Translations under genes and position numbers: made by a program
Shown here: positions 9,826 through 19,217 of the stretch, piece by piece
Layout: every line of letters starts with the position of its first letter
Position numbering within the stretch: position 1 is the stretch's first letter
Source of the DNA: Multifurca ochricompacta
Taxonomy: Eukaryota; Basidiomycota; Agaricomycetes; Russulales; Russulaceae
Direction of reading: 5' to 3'
DNA length: 64,000 nt
NCBI GenBank assembly: GCA_022496185.1
Contig: WTXG01000083.1
Coordinates: 1 to 64,000, forward strand
The notes under the pieces: generated by a model
What the model was told of the DNA's origin: nothing
The model's input: only the letters and a program-made list of their open reading frames with translations
Databases searched by the model: none

Positions 9826-12800
9826 TTAACTGTTCTTGGGCGCTTGGGGGTGTCGTAAATGGAACTCCGCGATCAGGTCCGGGGCAGAGATATCCCCGGC
9901 TGGTTCCCACGAGTTGTCAGAGTCTGGGAAACCTTTCCACTTGATCAGGTAATACAACTTGTGCCCTCGGTCTTGTCGCTTGGAATCTAAAATCCGCTCC
10001 ACTTCCCATTCTTCTTCGCCATCGATAAGGTCGGGCAGGGGTCTCGGGAAGTTCTCTCCATGAATGGAGGTTTCCTTGTAAGGGGTCAGAAGCTTGGCAT
10101 GGAAGACTGGATGAATCTTCCATTTCGGTGGCAACTTCAATTTGTAAGACACATCTGACAGCTTCCTCGTGATCTGGAAGGGTCTGTGACGTCGGGGTGC
10201 TAGTTTGGCCGAGGGGTGTGATGTGTGAATGTTCCTGCCCTCGAGCCATACCCAGTCATTGGTCCGATAAGGTGTGAATGTGCTTGGCTGTGCTGCCAGG
10301 AGCTGTTGCGCCTTTACCAGATTTTCATTGGCCGATCGCCGCAGCTCTTCCCATTGGCCTACCCGCTCGGTTACTGACGGGACGTTAATAGGCTTATCTG
10401 TCCATGTGGTGCGTGGGGTCCAGCCCATGATAAGAGAGAAAGGGGTGGACTTGGTCGTTCCATTGGGCCATGAGTTATGGGCGAATTCCGCGGTCGACAA
10501 CCATTCTGCCCAGTCGTCCTGCCGTCCGTTACACCAAAACCGGAGATACTGTTCCAACCACTGGTTCGTCCGCTCGGACTGTCCGTCTGTTTGTGGATGA
10601 TATGCTGTCGAGATGTTCTGTGTGATGTCTAGCGTTTTGCATAAGGCTCTCACGAATGCCGATGTAAAACGGGTATCTCGGTCGGAGATGATCTTCTTGG
10701 GGAGTCCGTAGTGTCGGTATACATGGTTCAGGTATAGTTTCGCCACTCCTTCAGCTGTGATGGTTTCATTACAGGGGATGAAAAGGGCTGCTTTGGAGCA
10801 ATCGTGGTCTGTGATTGTAAGGATAGAGTCAAAGCCTTGTGATTTGGGCAGCTTGACGATGAAGTCCATGGCGATGGTCTGGAAGGGAGTCGATGTAATG
10901 GGGGTAATGGGGAGCATTGGTGGGACTTTTGGGTGCATGTTCACCTTGTTCGCTTGACATGATGCACATCCTTGCACGTAGCTCTCGATGTCCTTTTTCA
11001 TATTGGGCCACCAATAATCTCTCCTGGCCAAGGCGTAGGTGTTGGCGATGCCAGGGTGGCCAGTGGAGGGAAGGTCGTGATGAAAATGGATCACCCCCCT
11101 CTTAATGTTGTCGCCACTGGTGACAACAAGTCGATCCCCGTCTTTCCACCAAAGACCGTCAATTTTCTTCAAATTGTGAGCGTCGGCCCATGAAAGGCAC
11201 AGGTCTTGGTTCATATTTTGGGAAACTTGTGCCCAAAGGTCCATGTCATGAAGACTGACGACGGCTGTCTTGGCAAATACCTCCTCTGGGAGGACAGTGA
11301 TGTCGTTATTGTCATCCTCCCCTGTGTGCATATCTGGTCTGCGTGATAATGCATCTGCTCTAGCATTCTGACTTCCCGCAATGTGTTTCAGTGTGAAGTT
11401 GTATTCCTCCAGTTCCAAGACCTCTCGTGCCACATGTCGACTGATTTTATGGGGTTCTTTCCAGTATAAGAGGTTGGAATGATCAGTGTGGATGACGGTC
11501 TTGTGAGGGGTTCCTGCCAGGTATGGTCGCCAGTGTCGTAACGCTTTGACTATGGCTAAAAGCTCCCTGTCCCAGATGTCGTAGTTTCTCTCGGCAGGGG
11601 AAAAGGTTTCGGAGTAGTATGCCACTGGGTGAAGTACTTGTGTGGCATCTCTCTGGTACAACACTGCTCCGTTCGCGAAGTGTGAGGCATCCACTTCTAC
11701 TTCAAAAGGGTGGCCTAAATCTGGCTGGATAAGTACTGGTTCTGAGCCGACGAGGTCCCTAATCTGTTCAAATGCCTGTTGTTGTGCGGCATCCCAATGC
11801 CATGGTGTGTCCTTTTTCAGCAGGTCGTTCAGCGGTCATGCTATGCCTGAAAACCCCTTGACGAATTGTCGGTAAAAGTTGCAGAATCCGATGAACGATT
11901 GGACATCCTTGACACAGGTCGGCACAGGCCACTCCCGGATTCCCTGTACTTTAACGGGATCCATGCGCACTTGCCCTCCTTCCAAGATGACTCCTAGATA
12001 TTCAACGCTTCGTTGTTCGAAGGAGCATTTGGCGGGTTTGAGATAGAGATCGTGTTCGCGCAGTATATCCAACACCTGATGTACGCGACTTCGGTGGTGA
12101 TCCAAGTCATCTGAGGTGGCTACTAGGATGTTGTCCATGTAGACTACTACTTCTCCCGTGAGAATGAGATCGCGGAAGATGTGGTTCATCATAGACTGGA
12201 ACGTTGCCGGCGAGTTCGTGAGACCAAAGAACATAACATTGGGTTCGAACAACCCTTGATTTGTTTTGAACGCCGCCTTGCACTGGTCACCTTCCTTGAT
12301 TCTGACATTGTTGTAACCCCATCGCACGTCCATCTTTGAGAAGAGGGACTTATCCCTCATGGTGTCAATGAGCTCAGAGATGAGTGGCAGGGGGTAGGCG
12401 TTTTTCACAGTGTACGCGTTGATCCGCTGATAATCCTGAACTGGTTGCAGCTTGCCGTCCTTCTTTTTGATGAAGAAGAAGGGTGAGGCATACTGTGACT
12501 TGGATGGGCGAATATATCCTTTTGCCAAGTGTTCTTCAAGGAACTCCGTTAATGCCACCTGCTCGGACTGGGACAGCGGATAGATTTTGCAATCTATTGC
12601 TGCCGGCGTATCAGGGAGTAGGTCGATGGCGTGGTCCCATGGTCTGGAAGGTGGAAAACGCTGGGATTCTTCTTCAGAAAACACCTTCCAATGTCGATGA
12701 TAAGTACTCGGCACTACATCGCTGTACGTTTTCTCTGTCTGCCCTTGTACTGCCTTTTGGGCTAGCTCAGATGCTTTGGTAGCATAACAGCGGCCTGGGT

Positions 12801-13308
12801 CTTCCTCTCCTGTACTCGTGGCCTTTATTGTCGGATGTCTGACTGCATAGTCATAGCCCATTGACGTAATGACAGTGGGATATGAGTCTTTATCCATTGT
12901 CGCATCAGCCCAGTTGATCTTGGGTTCGAATGCGGCGAGCCATGGGTACCCTAGAATAAGATCTTCGTCTCCTAGATCCGTGATTAGGAATCGGATGTTC
13001 TTCGTAACTTCTCCAACCTGGACCTTCAGATCTGTGTAATGGGTGATTTTTCCGGCACGATTGGCCGTTCCATCAATATTCCAAATGTTCTTTTCCTGGG
13101 GAAGTGCCAGCCTTCCCAGACCCATTGTTTTGATTAATCGTGGGTGAATGAAATTATCTGTGGCTCCAGAGTCCACTAAAATGTCTCGATCAGCCGTCCT
13201 CTGTGTAGTTTCAAAATGGACTGGTATTTTTAATGACTTGAATCGACTAGCATACACAGAGGTAACATGGAGTGCTCGTGCCCAGGCCGATGGGTTTGAG
13301 CCTAACAA
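9826..13308 (-). pseudogene. pol of element 2: protease, RT (YMDN), RNase H, integrase, chromodomain; one in-frame TGA
   Basis: One frame of 1160 codons with a single internal stop (TGA, 11838-11836). In residues counted from 13308: protease DSG at 46-48, RT from about 240, and the catalytic box at 390-393 reading YMDN instead of YMDD (AAC codon 12132-12130). After the stop come RNase H (VDASHF, TDHSNLLYW), an integrase HHCC finger (HHDLP...GHPG, CASCQANK), DDE residues (AMDFIV, ISDRDTRF, ERTNQWLEQ) and a C-terminal chromodomain ending about residue 1150. The lost aspartate should inactivate RT. Both this change and the stop fit CpG deamination. The frame joins gag only through two one-base indels in homopolymers (near 13490 and 13310). 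Confidence 0.92.
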
Positions 13309-13456
13309 AAATCCTTCTTCGTAAACGCCTTTTCTACCAATATGGCGCGCACTTCTTCACTCTCCTTCATCATGTTGGCCCATATATCTTGAGCCTTCTC
13401 TTCTTTTGACCGTTTGTCCACAACCGGGGGGTTGTTCTGGACGGGATGTTCAGGTG

Positions 13457-14815
13457 TCACAGTGGCAACGGCGATTCGTACCCCTTCTTTGGACAGTCGC
13501 GGGACATGTGTCCCAATGCTCTGCAACGAAAGCAGCGTCCTTCTTTCATTAACATCTGCCGCTCGTCTTCCGTGAGTGCTGCCCGAGCTCGGGCCCTATC
13601 TGCAGAGGTATCCATAGCATTTGGATCCCTCTGGCCGTGTGGGGCGGGTTTTACTCCGAATGCTGCCTTCCACTGGTCTCGGGTTTTTCCTTTCTTGGTG
13701 TCGACCCCAAACCTTGTCTGGAAGTCGAGATAGTCTTGTTGCTGCCTCCGAGCAGCATCTACCCAAGTGTCCCAATCGTGAGGATGGTGAAATTGAATGA
13801 TGTTTTTGACCAAAGGGTTGGGCAAACCCTGTGAGAAGAGGTCCAATGTTGCCTCTTCGTCAGTGTCATAGCCAGCTCTATTGGCTAGACTTCTGAACTT
13901 GGCGACGTATGCGTCAAGTTCCCCTTTCTCCATCCTGAGGGACTTTAGTTCCCGGGCTGCTTTCTGCTTGGCCTGCCCGTCTGTGAAGGCATCCTTGAAC
14001 CTCTGTGCTATGGTCTCCCAAAGACCTTCGCTTGTGGTTCGACGCCCGCTTTCAACCTGCTCGTTGAGCCACTCTAATTGCTCCATCGTCCAATCATCCA
14101 CTGCATCCCCGCGGATCAGGGAGAGAAACAGGTTGGCCCGTTGAAACGGGTTGACAATCTGTGGGACGTCATGGTTGAAGTTCTTGAATGTCGTGAACTC
14201 CAACATGAACTTCTTGCTTTGTGAACGATCCCCAGCAAATGTCTGGGGTAATACTCCAGACAGACGTCCAGAAGGGGGAGGGATGTTTGGTGGTGGTGCC
14301 ACAGGGGCTGGTGGAGCGGGATCTGGGAGTTGGGCAGCGATGGTGGACATGAGTGGATGAGATGGGGTGATGGTGTCTGTAGATTGTATCGATATCTGGG
14401 GAGTTGTCAAAGCAGGGGCTCTGAACGTGACAACTGCGGGTGCAACCGGAAATGTAGTCGCTGCTAATGCCGGTGCTTCTTCTTCACTGGGTTCTTCTAT
14501 GTACTCCTCTGGTTCGGAGTCCGTGACGATGGCCGGGGGATTTTCTCTCCACGGGCCTAGTCCAAATTCGGGTGGGGCAGGTCCTGTAGTGACCCAAGAG
14601 TGTCGGCTGTCCGAGTATCGGATGCGATACCAAACTCTCTTTTCGTCGTCGTATTCTACCGGTTGGTATCTTCCGTCGTGATAGACGTAGTATCCAAACT
14701 CGGACTCAAAGTCTTTCCAGGTGGCAGAGCCAAGTACCTGCTGTGAAAGATTATTCTCGTCTCTGCATTCGATAAGTTCTTCCTGGAAGAGGGTCTGACT
14801 GCGGCTGGAAGCCAC
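13457..14815 (-). CDS. gag of element 2
   Basis: 452 codons open. Capsid region in the first 330 residues, then a basic stretch and a zinc knuckle CFRCRALGHMSRDC near residue 435. It would build the particle and package RNA. The first codon is GTG, 19 bp after the LTR; no in-frame ATG precedes it before a stop in the LTR, and the next ATG is about 165 codons on. Either GTG or another non-AUG start is used, or the start has mutated in both copies seen here. The end at 13457 is a frame exit at a GGGG run; the following frame (13526-13302) continues the Gag-Pol linker, so in life gag and pol were probably one ORF as in Tf1. Confidence 0.85.
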   Translation of the reverse strand: MASSRSQTLFQEELIECRDENNLSQQVLGSATWKDFESEFGYYVYHDGRYQPVEYDDEKRVWYRIRYSDSRHSWVTTGPAPPEFGLGPWRENPPAIVTDSEPEEYIEEPSEEEAPALAATTFPVAPAVVTFRAPALTTPQISIQSTDTITPSHPLMSTIAAQLPDPAPPAPVAPPPNIPPPSGRLSGVLPQTFAGDRSQSKKFMLEFTTFKNFNHDVPQIVNPFQRANLFLSLIRGDAVDDWTMEQLEWLNEQVESGRRTTSEGLWETIAQRFKDAFTDGQAKQKAARELKSLRMEKGELDAYVAKFRSLANRAGYDTDEEATLDLFSQGLPNPLVKNIIQFHHPHDWDTWVDAARRQQQDYLDFQTRFGVDTKKGKTRDQWKAAFGVKPAPHGQRDPNAMDTSADRARARAALTEDERQMLMKEGRCFRCRALGHMSRDCPKKGYESPLPL

Positions 14816-14821
14816 TGTGAG

Positions 14822-14832
14822 AGACTCGACTT
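14822..14832 (-). other. Self-primer binding site of element 2
   Basis: On the minus strand AAGTCGAGTCT lies two bases after the LTR. It is the exact complement of AGACTCGACTT in the LTR (15067-15057), which sits about 35 bp past the TATATAA box. Relative to element 1 both members of the pair differ by one compensating base. Confidence 0.82.
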
Positions 14833-14834
14833 GA

Positions 14835-15423
14835 TGTTACATCCGGTGTGAGACGTTCCGCACGACTTGTGCGACAGCTTTGTATGTGTGTTCAGATAAG
14901 AGGTCAATAGGACCTCTTGGAGTCGGAATGGATGAGTCAAAGTCAGAAGGGCTGCGGCCTAATGACGATGTTGAGCGGAAAGTACCGAAAGTACTGAGAC
15001 GATTGAGTCAAAGGTTTCAAGGGGAAGTCCTGAAGACAAACACTGATGTATTCAATAAGTCGAGTCTGAGGTCTACATCGTAGCTACAGTGGACTTATAT
15101 ACGTAATCGAATGGGCGTCTAAGGATAAGGAATACTGAGTCATGTGGGCCCAAATATACGAAAGCGGAGGGCGTAGAGCCTGGCTTCTGATAGGGAATTA
15201 AGTAAGTGTCCGGTCGTACGATAAGAGATAGGAGATAACAGATAAGGAGTCAATCATAGACAAAGCGACATAAACAAAGACAAAGTCGATCACGGGGAGG
15301 GAAGCAAGGCATGTGACGGGTCCCAGGAAGGGGACGTGATCAGGAAATGTAAGGTAGGGGGACGGGTGGGGTCGTCACTGGGGATAGTGAAGAAAATCGG
15401 GTTGCTAGGCAGGGGTCGTAACA
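14835..15423 (-). repeat. 5' LTR of element 2
   Basis: 589 bp, ends TGTTAC/GTAACA. On the minus strand it carries TATATAAG followed by the AGACTCGACTT predicted transcript start at 15067. Its outer end abuts the interrupted RT of element 4 at 15424. Confidence 0.95.
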
Positions 15424-17167
15424 TTGACGTCTTCATGAAATATTGCGATCGCGTTGGTCCAACCTTGAGGGAGGCAAGTGAGGCGTACAGCACCAATTGG
15501 GGATTGTATGGTAGTGAGGTCGCGCGACAAGATATCTAAAGTGCGATGGTCATAGCCCACAAAGAGATCGAGCATACTATAACATGACCTTCCCGCCATA
15601 GCTTCAATCAACTGTTCTGCTAGTGGTGGAACTCCTGAATTGTGGATAGTGATGGCGTTGAGGGGCTGGAGGTCGTGTACTAGTCGAAGGGCCCCACTTT
15701 TCTTCTTGACGCAGAACCATCTTGATCGATATGATGCGTCGGAATGCTCGTAAACGCCGGCTGCAAACTTGTCCTTGAATATTTGTATAACTTCGTCGAT
15801 GATGCCAGAGGGGACAGGGATATTGCAATGGATCCATGGGACATGCTCAATGACCGGGATCTTGATGGGGGCAAAGTAATCTTCACGAAACCTTCCTTTT
15901 TCTTCTTCGGTCCAGGCTAGCCCAAGTTCATTGACTTTGAGGATGTGTTGCAGTAGCTTGAGTTCTTCCGGCCAGAGGAAACGGTAGTGGTCAAGATCTA
16001 GAGCATCTAAGCGTTCTTGCGTCAGATGAGTACCAGAGACAAACTGTGGAGGCTGTGTAGGCAAGGATGGGAGTGAGAGTAGGGGATCAGAGGGAATGCA
16101 GCGGATGGTGCGGAAGTCTTCAGGAAGGGATGTGGGGACTGGCCGGACCTTTTTAGAGACTTTCTTATATGGGAATGCAGATACATAACTTGCAGGGACT
16201 TGAGCATTGTAATGAAAGGGGTGAAGAGCGTCAACACGAGGGGGGGAAACTAGAGTAGCCAAGGCAAGAGTGCCAACTGAGTCTTCTTGGGACTTGCGTG
16301 CTTGGGAGGTGATAGTCTCGGCTCTTGCTGGGTCCTGAGGGTCTTGAATGCGGACTTCAACTCGTCCATCTGGGTGATCTTCGAGGCGGCATAGGAGAAG
16401 GTGGTGGAATGGTCGACCAAGCAGGAGACGGAAAGGGGCATGTTCCACAACATGCACGTGGACCTTGAAGTTGATATTGCCAAGTCGCATAGCTAAGTTC
16501 TCAGCACAGCCTAGAGTCTCGTTCATCCATCCATTCATGCCTTCCATGTTGAGTCGGTTGTTTGGATTGATGCGCGCGCCTGCTTCCTGAGCTAGATCTT
16601 TTCTCATAACCACTATCTGAGATCCTTGGTCCAGTACTCCAGCTTCAGAAACGATGCTGTTGACTAAGATATTGACTTCCCTGAGAGGTAGCGAGAATTC
16701 GGGCGTGCGGCAAGAGATGAGCTCCAAGACTGAGACTGAAGCCTCTTGAGTTGTACCTGGGGTCTCTTCAATCCAGTTAGTCTCTACTCACCAGGTATGT
16801 AGCTTTTCAACCATTTCCTTTCGAATGGCAGGACTACCAGCAAGAACATGAGCTGGTGTTGTAAGGGAGAGTTTTCCTGCCATGAGCCAGTTTTGGAGTT
16901 CTGTCACCAGCTGTTGATCCTCTACAGAAGACTGGTATCAGTATTGTTGGTTAGAACATGCGACTGAGGGATCAGGGGCTAGAGCAGGGTTAGAGACAGA
17001 GGCAGAGGTAATCGGAGCAGCAGTAGAAACTTTAGAAGGTGGATGGTCAACGACAGCAGGGGGTACAACTGGATTGGCAGACTTTGATGCGGCCGGTGAG
17101 ACTAGTTCTTGCATTTTCGAAGCTTTTACCTGTCTCTTCTTTTTCTCTGCGACGAATACTTGAAATA
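15424..17167 (-). pseudogene. Element 4 Gag-Pol: linker, protease and N-terminal RT, cut by element 2
   Basis: Reading from 17167 leftward, the frame continues from gag with two stops (near 16940 and 16790), then runs open from 16727 to the insertion. The retropepsin-like site reads VLDQGSQIVVM, with DQG replacing the usual DSG/DTG, followed by LLGRPF. The RT N-terminal part contains LRLVHDLQPLNAITI and SMLDLFVGYDHRTLD, then LPQGWTNAIAIF just before the break. The YMDD part is absent. The product would process polyprotein and start cDNA synthesis, but it is truncated. Confidence 0.85.
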
Positions 17168-17770
17168 TGTGACGGTTTTGTCTGTTGGTGTTAGGGTCAT
17201 GTGTACCATGTGCTTTTCTTTTCTTTTGCTTACATTTACTATATCACGCAGATACACACATGACTTGCTTATGAAGGACTTATTACTTACATGCTGACTG
17301 ATTTGCTTACTGATCTTACTTAGTGGCTTACTGATCAACATCCAGAGGGCGCAACCCCTCTCCTTTCTTTATCCTTCTGGGGTATTCTACTGTACAACCA
17401 TTAGACTACCTAGTGAACGCTCTAGTAACTACCAGAACCAACCTTCATAGCACAGCACATGTATATAAACCCCTAGTAGATCAGAGCAAGACTTTAAGTC
17501 TGTTCTTCTGTATTCAATACAGGTGTCTAGGACTCACTTCACTGAACTAGAAAAACTTCCACTTGAACTCTCTAAGATTGCGCCTTAGAGAAACTTCGAT
17601 CCCAGAAACTTGTGGCAGGACTTAGCGTCTCTGCTCGACTTCGTCTCGCGCGCGTGCCCTTGACCAGGCATAACTCGACTCGACTTGACTTGACTTGAAG
17701 AACTTGACGTCTTGAATAACTCGACCTTGACATCTAGAACCTCGACACAGCGCTGCACCTAGCTGTGACA
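17168..17770 (+). repeat. 5' LTR of element 3
   Basis: 603 bp, TGTGACGG...CTGTGACA. It carries TATATAA at 17462-17468 and the predicted transcript start AAGTCTGTTCTT at 17496-17507. Confidence 0.95.
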
Positions 17771-17771
17771 T

Positions 17772-17783
17772 AAGAACAGACTT
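17772..17783 (+). other. Self-primer binding site of element 3
   Basis: AAGAACAGACTT, one base after the LTR, is the exact complement of AAGTCTGTTCTT at 17496-17507, which lies 34 bp after the first base of the TATA box. The sequence is unrelated to the site of elements 1 and 2, but the position and logic are the same. Confidence 0.8.
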
Positions 17784-18061
17784 TCAAAGAACCAAACAGA
17801 AGAACCACCAGAACTGCAAGGCGACGACGACGCGTCCCTTGCCCGACACCCGATCGCGACGTCTTCAACACGCGAGCCCAGAACCCCACCATCCGAACGA
17901 ACGTCCCTCGACGAGACATCTCCACGATGATACCTGTCGACTGAAGAATTAGAACCCAGCGAAAGAGGAGACTTACCCTTTGACCTTCACAACCGCTTTG
18001 CATTACTTGCCGCAACCGACGACACCATCGATATAGAAACTAGGACCACCACTCCACAGCA

Positions 18062-19217
18062 ATGGCAGCAAGGCCAAACACTAGACAGGCACGACGGGCC
18101 GCAGAGGAGGACGTTGTCGAATCGCACCTCAGTAGACCTGAACGAAGTCCCGAAGGAAGAACCGCCACACCACCCGAGCCACGGGGAGAAACCCAGACGA
18201 ACCACCATTAGGCCCTCCTGCTTTAGGAACAGGGCAGGAATCAAGGTGGTGGAACCATGACGGGAGTACCACCACCCTTCTTCGAAGGAAATCGTGACAC
18301 GGCCATGGATTGGTTGGCCAAACTCGAATTATTCTTCAGCTTGAATGAAACCGTGGCCACAGTCCAGAACGAAAGAACCAGAGTAGCCTACACCCTGGGA
18401 TTGATACGAGGACCTAGGGTAGACCGATGGGTAGTGGATCAAATCAAGTGGTTGACCGACATCAAAGAGGGGAACATCCGAGTTCCATACATTTGGGCCG
18501 GATTCAAACAAATCTTCCGAGAAGCATGGGCCGACGTAGCGGCAGGACAAAAGGCACTACGCGCGCTAGACGATTACAAATGCGCGATCTAATATTGATG
18601 ACTACATCGCCGAATTTCGCACGCTGGCCACAAGGGCAGAACTTCACATCGATGATCCGGCCGCTCGGCAGTACTTCCACGAGGCCTCCCCACGCGTCTC
18701 GTTCAAACAATGTTATTATTGATCAGCCCAAGACCTTCGACGAGGCAGCAGCATCTGCTCGGAAACATCACGCTAATTGGTTATACAGTAAGGATGCCTT
18801 GGCATGAGACCCACAACCAATACACCACCGCGTGGCAATAAATTTACATTCTATCGACGACGTGATCACGATATCTCGACCCCCGAAGTCATAAAAAAAG
18901 CTGTAACAGTCGAAGAGAAAGAACAATACAAAAAGGAAGGCCGATGTTTCGAATGCGGTAGGCGAGGACATTTGGTCCGAGACTGCCCGAATAAGAAACC
19001 ACGTGCGAATACTCCCACACCGGCTCGCGCTGCCACAATCGCCGAAACACCCACGACTGCGACGGTACCAGCAAAGGCGCCCGCCTCCGCTAACGCGTCA
19101 AACACCACGACAGTCGATCTCGACGCGCTTGCTACGGCTCTCAGGACTATAACAGATGAACAGCGCCAGAAACTCCAGGAGAAATTCAGTGGTGACGAGG
19201 ATTTTTACATCGCTTGA
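18062..19217 (+). pseudogene. gag of element 3 (frameshifted)
   Basis: ATG at 18062 opens MAARPNTRQARRAAEED. The frame breaks near 18210 and resumes at 18257 as the capsid domain (PFFEGNRDTAMDWLAKLELFF). It breaks again near 18590 and resumes at 18804 with the zinc knuckle CFECGRRGHLVRDC (about 18950). Particle shell and RNA-binding protein by family. The breaks are one-base indels. Confidence 0.82.

Larger units (their letters stand above)
8494..15423 (-). mobile_element. Element 2: near-intact Ty3/Gypsy chromovirus, part of a tandem LTR-internal-LTR-internal array
   Basis: On the minus strand: LTR (15423-14835), self-primer site, gag, pol, ORF3, polypurine tract (8532-8519), then the middle LTR (8518-8494 plus 1154-586), then a second gag-deleted internal region. 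The right end sits in the RT gene of element 4 at 15424; the other target-site copy lies beyond the window. Only two one-base indels and one stop interrupt the gag-pol reading frame, but the RT catalytic site has been changed. It is one of the better-preserved copies here. Confidence 0.92.

Noticed and set aside
18329..19108. Minus-strand frames in element 3 gag
   Set aside because: They are complements of the Gag capsid and zinc-knuckle coding sequence.
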